DNA of 64,000 bases. It comes from Mustela lutreola. Its lineage: Eukaryota > Chordata > Mammalia > Carnivora > Mustelidae. Below, in pieces: positions 45,883 to 57,200 of the stretch. A program made the translations under genes and the position numbers. Numbering within the stretch: the stretch's first letter is position 1; every line of letters starts with the position of its first letter. Under the pieces are notes generated by a model, which saw only the letters and a list, made by a program, of their open reading frames with translations, did no database searches and was not told where the DNA came from. Location of the stretch: positions 56,206,001 to 56,270,000 of the forward strand of contig NC_081305.1 in assembly GCF_030435805.1 (NCBI RefSeq), given 5' to 3'.

Positions 45883-47692
45883 GCGGGGTGGGGACAATGC
45901 AGTCCCCAGGCCAGATATGGGTAGTTTTCCACCTACAACCCCCCACTGGTTCCACAGGCAAGCTCCCAAGCCGTGTCAGCGCCCCACAGACTCCCGGAAG
46001 AGAGAGTATCTCTCCTATTCATGAATCTTAGTCATGAATCCAGAAGGAGCCCCCAGATGCTGCTGGGAGTTGTAGCTCCCACCACCATCCTGTCCTCCCT
46101 TTCACCAAACTCCAACCTCACCCCAGGGTTCTTAAGTGTCTCTACCTGGGCAAGGACAACTACTGCCCCAGGCTTTGGGCGGTTTCATCACAATTCTAGA
46201 GAAACACTAAGGCGCCTTCTTCGGGGTACCAGAGGGAGCTGCTACCCCAGGCGCCAATGGGGGTCAGTTGTTTTGACTGTCTTAGCAATACCGTACAATT
46301 CAAGGGTGTTTTTCAGCCCTGTACTCCCCTGAGCAGGAGGCTGGTAAGGCCGGCTGGGCCACTGAGAACTGCCTTCCACAGCTCTTCTGCAGGTGTGACC
46401 TGCACCCCATCTTTGGGCTTACATCTCCCACAATCCCATGGGCCTAGCCTCAAGTCATAGACCCCTGTAGGTACTGCTCTGTGGGCTATGTGTGTAAACC
46501 CGAGCTGTGGTTTACAGCCACCCACAAAACGACATAATTGGCTCAGACCGTCCCTTCCTAACGGGTACCCTGCCCACAGAGGCTTCTGGGAATTGTAGTT
46601 CAGAGCCTTTACAGGCCAGGTGTGGCCTCCACAGGTCTCGATATCCCACAACCCCATTGGGGGCCCATCCTCAAGCCACACGAAGCTCTTTAGGTCTCAA
46701 GATCTGTTTCAAGCCAAGGTCTCCGGTTAGCACTGGTCACAGATCTCTCTCTTGGGTTTCCACCTCCTATAACTGATCCAGGAAGGAGCCTTGGGCCACA
46801 ATGGAGACGAGAGGTTTCCTGCCCGCGTGACTGCTGGGAATTGTAGTCCACGCGCCAGCCAGGCCAGCCGCACACCACCCCTCCAACCTCACTCTCAGGC
46901 CTACATCTCCCACCATTCTACCCCCCTCCCCCCGCGGCGGGCCTCTTCCAGCCCCAGGGCGGGCCCTTCCACCCCTACGGCTCCCACCTGCAGCAGCTGG
47001 GCCCGCACGTGCGCCTCAACCAGGTGGCTGCGACGGAGGTTACCGACGCGCCACATGAGGCAGAGGCGGCGGTCGCGCAGCGCCACGACAGCGTTCTCGC
47101 TGAACACGAGCGTCTCGTTGCGCTTCTTGGGCTTGGCCATCTTGGCCATGACGGCGCCCACGACGAAGGCGTCGAGCACGCAGCCGGCGATGCACTGCAG
47201 CACCACGGCGGCCACGGCGGCCGGGCACTCCTCGGTGACGCTGCGCACGCCGTAGCCGATGGACGTCTGCGTCTCCAACGCGAAGAGGAAGGCGGCCAGG
47301 AAGCTGGCCACCTGCGAGAAGCAGGGAGCCGCCGGCGGCGGGGCGGCCAGGTCGCCGTGCAGCGAGGCTATGAGCCAGAAGGCCAGGCCGAAGAGCAGCC
47401 AGGAGGCGAGGAAGGAGCAGGAGAAGAGCAGGCACATCCAGCGCCAGCGCACGTCCACGCACGTGGTGAACAGGTCGCTCAGGTAGCGCGCGCCCTGGCC
47501 GCCCAGGTTCACGAAGCGCACGTTGCAGTGCCCGTCTTTCTTGACGAAGCGCCCGCGGCGCCGCCCCACCGGCGACGGCGCCCACCCGTTGCGGCACAGC
47601 CCCGGCCCGGCCTCTTCTTCCTCATCGCCGGCGCGGCCCTCCCTGGGCTCCCGGGCGCCGCTAAGGCGGCGCAGGGCCCTGGCCAGGCCCAT
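44703..47692 (-). CDS. KCNJ14: Inward-rectifier potassium channel Kir2.4, complete coding region
   Basis: Tetrameric plasma-membrane K+ channel subunit of the Kir2 family. Two coding exons: 47692-46988 and 45299-44703 (minus), 1302 nt, 433 codons plus TGA. Residues 85-108 form helix M1, the pore carries the selectivity filter TSIGYG (143-148), and M2 spans about 157-181 with the rectification aspartate D174 ([15 protein letters not shown]). The cytoplasmic IgG-like domain is split by the intron after Q235. The tail ends in a glutamate run and [11 protein letters not shown]. The intron (45300-46987) has a GTGGGA donor and a GCAG acceptor. From memory human has 436 residues; the N-terminus here is a few residues shorter. 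Non-coding 5' exons are expected upstream but could not be placed. Confidence 0.96.
45836..45879. repeat. (TG)n microsatellite in KCNJ14 intron
   Basis: About 20 uninterrupted TG units. Cysteine/valine open frames over it are artefacts. Confidence 0.95.
46060..46920. promoter_or_regulatory. Cluster of ZNF143-like motifs in KCNJ14 intron
   Basis: ctgggagttgtagct (46063), ctgggaattgtagtt (46586) and ctgggaattgtagtcc (46834), plus reverse partners acatctcccacaatccc (46421), atatcccacaacccc (46641) and acatctcccaccattc (46903). Flanks are also weakly similar, which suggests old duplication. Confidence 0.55.
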
Positions 47693-47959
47693 TGGGCGGG
47701 GGCACCCCCTCCACTTGTCCTAGTGGGGGGCGGGCGCCCCGAACCTGTGGAAAGGAGAAGCGGGCAGCCACGTCAGGGGGGCGCCGGGAAGGGTGGGCTC
47801 CTCGGCCAGGCGTGCTCCCTGGGCCGTGGTGGCCTCATCTGGCAAATGGGTGGCTCATTACTCACCCTGAAAGGCGGAACAGTTCAGCATCGAGGACAAT
47901 GATAGGGGATGCTTGCAACAATAGGGGAACAGCAGCAACAAAGTCATAGCTGTGACAAT

Positions 47960-48140
47960 ATGATAGCAAGCACCACAGTAATGAGAGCAGACATCCGTAC
48001 TGCGCCAGACACTGTTGGGAGCCCCTGACATGAATTTACATAGTTGAGTCTGACACCCATCTTATAGATGAGAAAACAGGTACAAAACGTTTAACTTGCC
48101 CAAGGTTGGAGCTGAGTAAACAAGGATTTGAGTGTCACCA
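47960..48140 (-). mobile_element. MIR fragment
   Basis: 'gatgagaaaacaggtacaaa acgtttaacttgcccaagg' is a reverse MIR end. Confidence 0.6.
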
Positions 48141-48300
48141 ATCCAGAGTCCACAGAGTGGTGACTGTTTCTCAACATGGAATCCGCATTGGAGAGAGGGG
48201 CCGGGGCTCTCCATCACCTATGGCTCAAAGACGGGTTCAGGAAGCAGAAGCAGCAACAGGAAAAATGGTGGATGAATTTGAACTTGATCAAAATTAAGAA

Positions 48301-48489
48301 TTTTTTTAAAAAGATTTTATTTATTTGAGGGAGAATGAGTAAGAAAGCATGAGAGAGGAGAAGGTCAGAGGGAGAAGCAGACTCCCCAAGGAGCTGGGAG
48401 CCCGAGGCGGGACGAGATCCTGGAAGTCCTGGATCATGACCTGAGCCGAAGGCAGTCTCTCAACCAACTGAGCCATCCAGGTGTCCCCC
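48301..48489 (-). mobile_element. Can-SINE, first of a same-site pair
   Basis: Reverse element between target copies aaattaagaa at 48291-48300 and 48490-48499. Confidence 0.92.
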
Positions 48490-48502
48490 AAATTAAGAAC
48501 TT

Positions 48503-48687
48503 TAAAAAAAAACGATTTTATTTATTTAACAGAGAGCTCATAAGTAGAGGGGCAGGCAGAGAGGGGGGGGGGGAAGCAGGCTCCCCGTCAAGCAGAGAGC
48601 TTGATGCAGGGCTCAATCCCAGGACCCTGAGACCAGGACCTGAGCCAAAGGCAGAGGCTTAACCCCCTGAGCTACCCAGGTGCCCCC
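48503..48687 (-). mobile_element. Can-SINE, second of a same-site pair
   Basis: Reverse element between target copies aaattaagaactt at 48490-48502 and 48688-48700. The first of these is shared with the previous SINE. Confidence 0.92.
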
Positions 48688-48702
48688 AAATTAAGAACTT
48701 CT

Positions 48703-48808
48703 GAGGGGTCCATGGCTGGCTCAGTCCCTCCAGCCTGGGGTTGTCAGTTCAAGCCCCACAGTGGGTATAGAGATGGTTTAAAAATAAAATCTTTAAAAGA
48801 AAAATAAA
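48703..48808 (+). mobile_element. Older short tRNA-SINE
   Basis: 'ggggtccatggctggctcag' head and 'gggtatagagatggtttaaa' end. Diverged short form. Confidence 0.75.
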
Positions 48809-48850
48809 AGCTCTTGTGCTTCAAAGGACACTATCAAGAAAGTGAAAAGA

Positions 48851-49048
48851 TGGACACCTGGGTGGCTCAGTAGGTTAAGCCTCTGCCTTCAGCTCAGGTC
48901 ATGATCCCAGGATCCTAGGATCGAGCCCCACATTGGGCTCTCTGCTCAGCAGGGTGCCTGCTTCCCCCTTTCTCTCTGCCTGCACTCTGCCTACTTCTGA
49001 TTTCTCTCTCTGTCAAATAAATAAATAAAAAATCTTGAAAAAAAAAAA
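48851..49048 (+). mobile_element. Can-SINE with 15-bp target duplication
   Basis: Full plus-strand element. Target copies aagaaagtgaaaaga lie at 48836-48850 and 49049-49063. Confidence 0.94.
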
Positions 49049-49134
49049 AAGAAAGTGAAAAGACAACCCACCAATGGGAGAAAACAATTGCAAATTATAT
49101 ATGTAAGAAGCTTTCATCTAAAATATCTAAACAG

Positions 49135-49310
49135 GGGCACCTGGATGGCTCAGTCAGTTACGAACCTGCCTTCAGCTCAGGTCATGATCTCAGGGTCCTG
49201 GGATCAAGTCCCACCTCCGGCTCCCTGCTCAGTGCAGAGTCTGCTTCTCTGTCTCCCTCTGCCCCCCACTGGTGCTTGCTCTCTCTCAAAGTTTTAAAAA
49301 TCTTAGAAAA
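49135..49310 (+). mobile_element. Can-SINE
   Basis: 'ggggcacctggatggctcag' head to 'ctctctctcaaagttttaaa' tail. The target duplication is not clear. Confidence 0.88.
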
Positions 49311-49375
49311 TATATTTAAACACCCCTTACAACTCAATAGTAAAAAGACACCACAACTTAAAACTAAGCAAAGGA

Positions 49376-49590
49376 GGGGCACCTGGGTGGCTCAGTCAGT
49401 CAAGCGTCCAACTGTTGGTCTCAGCTCAGGTTGTGATCTCAAGTCCTGAGTTTGAGCCCTGTGTTAGGCTCCATGCTCGGTGCGGAGTCTGCTTAAGACT
49501 CCCTCTCCCTCTGTCCCTCCCTCCTGTGCTCTCTGTGTCTCTCTCTCTCAAACCAACCAATCAATCAATCTCTGAAAAAAAAAATAGGCA
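49376..49590 (+). mobile_element. Can-SINE, CT-rich tail subtype
   Basis: 'ggggcacctgggtggctcag' head and a long CT tract before 'accaaccaatcaatcaatct'. Target copies 'aagcaaagga' and 'aggcaaagga' are near-identical. Confidence 0.88.
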
Positions 49591-49599
49591 AAGGACCTG

Positions 49600-50330
49600 A
49601 AAAGACATTTGTCTAAGAAGGATTTACAGGTAGCCAATAAGATAAGCACATAAAGCATCTAAAGGGATGCTCCACGTGGTCAGCCATCAGGGGAACGCAA
49701 ATCAAAAGCACAATGAAACTTGGGAAGAGGAGTTGGGCGTCTGCTCAGGACAAAACAAACATCCGCACAGACCGCTTGTTCACAGATCTTCCTGACAGTG
49801 TTATTTGAGATCGCCAGCAGATGGACACAACCTGAGGAGCCATCAGTTGATGAATGAATAGCGAAACATGATCTATGCACACAGTGATATACTACCCAGC
49901 TAGGAAATGTGCTGACACACCACAACATGGATGAACCTTGAAAGCGTCATGCTAAGGAAGCCGAATACAGAAGACCACATGTTGGGAAACCTGGGTAATT
50001 CAAGTGGGTGAAGCATTTGATTCTTGGTTTTGGCTCAGGTCTGATCTCAGGGTCATGAGAGTAAGCCCTGTGTCAGGCTCTGCGTTGAGTGTAACGTCTG
50101 TTAAGACCCTCCCACCACATAGTGTATACTTTCATTTATATGTCCAGATGGGCAAGTCTGTACATTGAGCTCCCCTGGGGCTGGGGAGATGGGGCTGGGG
50201 TGGGGGAGTGATAGCCAGAGGACATGCTGGGGTGATGAAAATGTTCGAAAACTGTGGTACAACTCCATGAAAATACTAAAAAACACTGAATTGTACACTG
50301 AATTGTATTTTATCTGAATTTTTATTGTAT
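49600..50330 (+). mobile_element. L1 3' end interrupted by a degraded SINE
   Basis: 'aaaagacatttgtctaagaa', 'gggaacgcaaatcaaaagca' and 'ggatgaaccttgaaagcgtc' are ORF2-end L1 text. 'actgaattgtacact' marks the 3'UTR. A degraded SINE lies at about 49984-50113. No intact ORF. Confidence 0.75.
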
Positions 50331-50349
50331 TTTATTGTATTTTATCTGA

Positions 50350-50457
50350 ATTATATGTATTTCTTCAAATTTTAAATTATCTCTACACTCAACTGCGGGG
50401 CTCAAACTCATGACCTTGAGACCAAGAGCTGCACACTCCACTGAGCCAGGAGCCCCC
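50350..50457 (-). mobile_element. Older tRNA-SINE, reverse
   Basis: 'ggggctcaaactcatgacct' and 'ccactgagccaggagcccc' are the reverse tRNA-like head. Confidence 0.65.
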
Positions 50458-50459
50458 TT

Positions 50460-53400
50460 TTCGAACTTGTATTTCAATGAACTGTCACAAAAATTCCAAA
50501 CAAAAACCCAAAAAAGAGCCAACCCAAGCTCTGTCCTGCATCTCAGGTCTTGGGCAAATCTTTCTAAGCAGTTTTTTCAACTATAAAATGGGGCAAAATC
50601 AGACTTCTTCAAGGTCAGGGTCTCCCAGTCATCTGGATCAAAGGCCCCGGTCCTGGCTCAGTGGATGACGCACCGTATGCCCCGGGACCACTGGCTTCCT
50701 TTCCTGGAGTCTGGTCTCTAGAAAGAATCTGCGCTTTTGAATCCAAGCTCTGATGCTTCCTGACCGTGGGACTGGTGGCAAGTCACATCCCTGCCTGAGC
50801 CCTGGCTCCCTCCTCTGGGAATTTGAATCACCACTGCTCACAGGGTAGAGAAGGAAGGGAAACTGTGGGACCGGGACCCAGGGACTTAGTCACCCTGCAC
50901 CCTAGCAGCTGTGGAGGTGGCTAGGTTAGATTTGGGGCAGTCCCACCAGTATTTACCAAGTGCCTATGTATGTGTGGCCCCTGGGTCACACTCTGGGACC
51001 CCCATGAGCTCCTAGGCAGGGCCTGGAGTGCTCAAACTGAGAGAGCTGTTAGTCAATGTCAAGTCCGGCACCAGTGGGTTCCGCACTGCCCTCCCCCGCC
51101 AACAACGGAGAGCTGCACCTGCTGTCCATAACCACCTGGATGGCTCTGGCTGTTGACTCTGAGGATGCAAAGTGGCAGCTGAGGTCAGAGTGGACGGGGC
51201 CTGGCTGTACTGAGCATCAACCACATACCCCCACCTTGACTCTTTTCTCACCTTCAACAACCCTGGGAGATGGGAGAGCATTCTTCCCGAGAGGGGTTAA
51301 GTGAAGCTGATGCTGGAGGGGCCGGGTTTGAATCCAACCTCTGAGCTCCGTGTTTGCAGCCCTCTCCCGCCCAGAAGCCGCCACTACACGTTGGTCCCAT
51401 CAGCAACCACTGACACAGTAGGGGAGTTGCGTGCCAGGCTGGGTCCTCCCCTACCTGCTCACCGGTCTCTAACCACAACCTTGGATGTGGCGGTGGGTGG
51501 GCTTTGTTTTTCACAGTAAAGCAAACTGAGGCCCTGAGGTCCCTTCTTTTTCTCAGGCTCCCATCCAGGTTTCTCAGCTGCCAAAGCCTGAGCGACAACC
51601 CACGGACAACCTAATCGGAGCACTCCTGCTCCCTGAGCACCTACCGTGTCCCTGACCTTGCATGATCTCAGGGATGCCTGCAGCCCGCCCACTGGACTCT
51701 GCCAGACCCCACCACTCACCTCACCTCAACTGTCCAGGACACCAGGAGGTCAAGATCACCACCCCACTTCACAGGTTGGGAGCGGGCTCCACGACCTGGC
51801 CAGACCCATGCAGTGCCGAGGGTGGGGTGCCGGTTTGGGTCCTGAGCCTTTCCAATGCAGGACTCTGCCTCATAAATTCCCCCCTCAGCCCTGTGAGGCA
51901 GAAGTGGCTGTGGCCATTTCACAAAGTCGATGGGGGCCTTCACCTCCAGGGGGCCAGTCTGCATCCCACATGGCCCAGCTCACACAGGGTGGATGGGACA
52001 GAGGTTCAAGCCTGCCCTCTCCTCCCCCCACACTGCCCCGTGAAGGCAGGACAGGAGGGGAAAGGATCCAGAGCCTCAAGTCCTCCCCCATCCTCCCCCT
52101 GACCTGCCAGAGCAGCTTAATGTTTCCATATAAAGGAGACATGGGGCTTAAGGTGTGTCAACTTGGTGTCAAAGTCACTGTCTAATCTGAGGCCAAGAAG
52201 CTCCGCCCCCAGGCCCCAACTCCCCCCACCCCCAAAAAAGGAGTACTTTCACACTTCGGGAGACCCCGGGTGTTGCCCTCCCCCCACTTTTCCCCCACCC
52301 ACCAACAGAGTCTGAGCAGCAGGTTGGAGGGCAGAGACTGCCAGAGTGGGGGCTGGGGTGTGAGGAACCAGAGGCTCAGAGGGGACAGGAAAGGTGCTGA
52401 GAGGGAGCCTAAAAGAGGGAAAAACCCTCTAAAGGGTATGGGTTGTAGAGGGAGGGGGACAGAAGCTCAGAGGGAGGGGGACAGAGACTGGGTGGTGGTA
52501 GGGTGTAGAGAAACCTGGGGAGGTATCAGAGACCTAGAGAGAGAGATCGGAGCCACAGCTGGAGGGGACAGAGACATGGCGGGAGAGGGCAGGAGAGACA
52601 GGCAGACTAGGAGCAATTGGGAAGGGAAGATGATGTGTCAGGAAACGGGAAGCCGGAGGGCTGGAGCTGTGGACAGAGATGGGCGGGAGAGGCTCCTGAT
52701 GACAGGCATGAGGGGGCAGAAGCCAGATGGAGACGGGGTCAGAGCTGGTCACCCAACCAGGGGAAGAGGTTGTTCTGGGTCTGGAATTGGTGAGGCAGGA
52801 CCTTCCCGGGGGAATAGCGAGGAGAGGGATGTAGGGCAGAGGGGTCCAGGCAAGGAAGGTGCAAGGAGGAACGTGGACTGGGGGGTGGGGGGGTGGGATG
52901 GTTTCAGCCCAGGACCCTCCCACTCCCCGGCCAGGGTCCCTGTATGGAGACACATACCTGGTGGGGCAGCCCACCCCCATGCCCTTCTCTAGGGCTGTGG
53001 GGAGGCCTCTGTGAGTGCCAAGGGGCGGCGATGTGTCCTGGGGCCTTGTGCTGGGCGCCCGACCTCTGTGTCCACAGGCGGATCAGAGGCCCAGCCGAGG
53101 GAGGGGGCAGGGGGTGGGGCCAGCTCAGAGCCGCAGAGGGGGAGCCCGGGAGGACGGCCAGGCAGGGCGGCTGGGCCGTAGCCCAAGCAGGCTGGAGGAG
53201 ATGCGGTGGCAGACACGGGGGGGGGGGGGGGGCAGGGAGACACGGGGATATGGGGACACGGATGAGGGAACAAAGAGAAAGGGGACAGCAGTGGAACGAC
53301 AGAGAGATGGGGGGGGGACTCCCTGGTTCCAAAATGAAGCCTTCGAAAGTTGGGGGGACACAGGTGAGCCACCCTTCCAGAGACCCAGACTGTTCCACAT

Positions 53401-53580
53401 GGAATAAAATCTATGGCAGGTGGATGTCAACAGCACCCGATGGGGCCAAGGGACCACATGATGCGGGGCTTCCCAGGGGCCTCTCCAGACACACAGGCCT
53501 CTGGACATCTGGGGGCCCACTTCCCACTGCCTCCTCCCGTCTCCGCACAGGGAAGCAGCCCGCCAGTGAGTCCTACACAC
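50460..53580. other. GRWD1-KCNJ14 intergenic strip
   Basis: Mostly MIR-like debris (for example near 50560-50830) and G/A-rich diverged repeat at 52300-52720. A G run lies at 53219-53232. A non-coding KCNJ14 5' exon may sit here, but I cannot place it. Confidence 0.35.
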
Positions 53581-53589
53581 GTCAGGCCT

Positions 53590-54298
53590 TGTTCCGGTCC
53601 TTTACTGCCTCAGGAGCCCCCTGGCATTCCTCCCCGCATGGAGCCCATCTTGCATGGTGGACAGAGGTGAGGAAGACCCCCTGTCCCCCGACAGCCCCCA
53701 CTAGGAAGTCTGGACCAAACCCTGTGTGGCAGGAAGACAAAGGGCAAAACCAGATTCTGCCAGAGGAGCCCAGCTCACCACTTTGGCCCACCCATGGCGA
53801 AGTGCTCGAGTTCCCTGCGGGGAGACTGGTGGCGACAATTGGGTCCTGGGACGGAGAGGTCAAAGGGTCGAGCCAGGGGCCAGAGCTCACAAAATATGCA
53901 CGATGACAGTGGCCCCCACCAGGTCCACCTGGGAAACAGGCCAGCAGGTCCTTGCACAGGTGGTGGGGAGAAGAGGAGGGCAGTCTGGGCCAAACCAAGT
54001 CTTCCCGCATGAGGGCCCCCGGCACCAAACGGGGCCCTGTGGTCAGAAGGCTCCCTGGACGGAACCATGCAGTTCTACAGTCATGGGTTAAACCAGAATC
54101 TTTGGCAAGAGGGGTGGTGGGACGAAATGAAGTCATTTCAAAGAACAAGACGTCACACAGAATCCATCACGGCAGCCAATGGCCCGCTTGACGTCCTTGG
54201 ATTGGAGGAGGGTGGGTCGGCAGACCTGCCCCTGCCCGCGGACCCAGTTCTGGCCTTGGCGGCCGAGTGAAGGGCCTGGGGCCGCCGCAGCAGGCGCA
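53590..54298 (-). other. GRWD1: GRWD1 probable 3' untranslated region
   Basis: No AATAAA is found on the minus strand between the stop and 53600. The first candidate signal is the variant AGTAAA at 53606-53601. The end of the message near 53580-53590 is therefore an inference, and a longer form is possible. Confidence 0.35.
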
Positions 54299-57200
54299 TC
54301 ATACGCTGATGGTGCGGAAGACAGTGAAGCCCGACAGCGCCGTGCTGACGAGGAGCCCGGGACACTGCGGGTGCCAGTGCAACTCCTTCAGGTCCGTCTC
54401 GCCCTGGTGCACGAACAGCAGCTGCTGTGGGAGGCCTGCCAGCCCGGGGTCAGTGCTCTCCACCTCGCCTGCCTCGGGGTCACGCTCCACAGCCAGGTCC
54501 CACTGCGTGATCTGATTGTCCGCACCTGAGGCCGCGAAAACCCCACTATCCTGGGGGTGCCACTCGACTGAGGTCACGGGGGCCACGTGCTGCTTGAAGG
54601 TGGCCACCGGGGAGCCAGACTATAGGAAGAAGAGAGTGCGGGGCTCTGAGCACCTCAGCCTGACTCCCTGGGGTGGCCCAGGCCGAGCCCTCACCACTCC
54701 TAGGCTGTCGGGTTCCCCTAGGGCACAACCCCTGGGACCCACACAAGCCCAGGTTCTCTGAAAGGGACAGGAGGCCAAGTGCAAGGGTGATACGGGGCCT
54801 AATGTCCTAGGGGGCTGCTGAGAACCGTGGTTTCACCTGCAAAAAAGCCCTGTCCAGCTCCAGGTCACAAAATCCCCACCACTGGTCCTCTGAAACTAAG
54901 GGTGTGCCTCAGTTTCCCTTCCTATAAAAGGGAGCAGTTCTCAGGGCCCCAGGTGGCTCATCCAGTTGAGCGCCGACTCTTGCTTGCAGCTCAGGTCATG
55001 ATCTCAGGGTCCTTGATCAAGCCCCACGTGGGGCTCTGCAACATTCTCTCCCTCTGCCCTGACCCCCGCTCATGCGTGCACATTCTCTCTCTAAATAAAT
55101 AAATCTTAAAAAAGGAGGGGTGGTGGTGATTCTCAAACCTGCAGATTCTATGAAGGCCTTAAAGAGGGCAGAAGCACAGCTCCCAGGCTCCAGGGGCAGC
55201 CGAGGAAAAGAAAAACAGCACTTTTACTAAAGCGAAGGTGCTGCTGGGTGCTGGAGTCTCTCTGGATTGGCCACGTGGTTCCCAAGTACCAGTGGCCAAT
55301 CAACTTCGCCATGGAAACTGCCCCGACACCTGCCTTGGGGGCTGGAACCCGTTTCTAGAAGCTTCCTTAGAGCTGATGCTGTGGAACTCACCACACCAGA
55401 GGGGAGAAAAGATTACGTCGTGGGGTTCCCGGGAAGGGTACAGAGCTGTACTTAGTGGGGGCGTCGGCCAGGGGGGCGCCAGAGTTGCAATTCCTCCTGC
55501 CCAGAGCTGCCACCGACTCCGGGAAGTCAACTTTTGGCCCGATGGTGATGTCTCCTCTGCTCCTGTCCTTCCTGCACCTGTTTCCTCTCCTATGATGAAC
55601 TATGCAGGTTCCGAGTCTCAGCTGACTGTACAAAGCTCGTTAACCAAAAGGCTACAGCTCAGAGGCGCCTGAAGCCTCCAGCTGCCCGGCTCACGAGCGG
55701 GGGCATGGAGTTGGGGGCCATGGCTGCTGCTCGGCCTGTTGTCTCCTGTCCCCTCTCCGGCTGGCGGAACAAGCAACCCTACACCAATCACAGCATTCCT
55801 CCCGCTAAGCCTGCTTCCACATCTGTACCCCAACAGGGCCAGACCACCCCCAACAGGCCTTCCCAGCTCTGGAAGACAAGAACCCAAGGGAAACCTGCAA
55901 ATCCTAGCAGCTGCTGGGAGTAGGCCCCCTTCCAGTGAGGGAAATGTCTGGCTGGGAAAGTACCTTGAACTGCCGCAGGTCCCAGACCTTGAGGGCACCG
56001 TCATCCCCACCGCTGAGCAGGAAGGGTTCCCGGCGGCTCCAGCTGATGACGTTGACATCCCCGTTGTGGGCAGCAGCGGCGGTAAGCATGCAGGCCTTGC
56101 TGGGGGCGGCCCGGATGTCCCAGATGCGAATGGAGGCATCAGCTGAGCACGAGGCGAACACCTGGGCGAGGCAGCATCTGTGTGACCCGGGGTACCTGCC
56201 TCCCCACCCTGGAGACCAGGGACGAGTAGTGGGCTACCCTCTTTTCCTAGTGTCCCCCTCACTGGGACGTAGCCACAGTCTCCGTCCCGGCCCCAAGACC
56301 CAGGAGTCGGGACCCCTCAGGCCTCTCTCACTGTGTCCTCAGTTGGGGACCACTGCAGGTCCTCCACAGAGCGTGTGTGGCCCACAAACGGCCGCTGGTC
56401 CACGTGCCAGGAGCCGCCGTCCGTCGGCGTCCACAGGTGGATGTTCTTCTGACAGTCACCGGTCAGCAGGCGCCCTAGAACCAGGACTCAGGAAACTGCC
56501 GGGGCCCAGCTGGCCCCGGCTGGCTCTTCTCCCCACACCCTCAGCCCCCACCCTTCCTATGGACCCTGCTCCCTCATCCTCCGGGGACCGAGTAGGCACC
56601 CCAGTGACTTACCAGACACACGAGGGGACCAGTCAAGTGCAAAGCCCTCGCCCATGTGGCCAGAGAAGGCGAATATGGGCTTCACACGGGCCTGCTCGTC
56701 CCGGAGGAAGGTCGCCAAGGCCTGGGGGTCATCCACCACCTGCAGGAGCCGCCGCAGCGCATACACCTCCACCTGGCCCTTCTCTGACCATATCCCAGCC
56801 ACCAGCTCCTCCCCCAGCCACGACACCTGCAGGGGAAGAGAGAAGGGAGAGGGAGGGGAGAGTGACAGGAGGCTCAGGGTGGTGAGCACAGTTCCCAGCA
56901 TCCCCTGAGAATCAGAACTGCAGTTCCTCAGAACTCCCACTACTTCAGGGGTGGGGCTCTGGCTCCCAGAAGCCTTTGCGGGGATGGAATTAGCCGGCAG
57001 GACCAGCATGGTACCTGGGACAACTTCCCACATTGTGTAGGGGCGGTGATATGAGACGGAAAATGCCTAGAGCCCCAGGAAGAGAGGCCGTAACTCCACC
57101 AACCCTTGGAAAAGGGTTCAGACCACGGGTCTCCGTAACCCTCTAAATGCTGGTGGATCACAGGCCTCTGTCCTTGGGTGTCTCTGCCCTGTAACATCTG

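Noticed and set aside
45836-46031. Cys/Val-repeat open frames
   Set aside because: Produced by the (TG)n microsatellite in the KCNJ14 intron.
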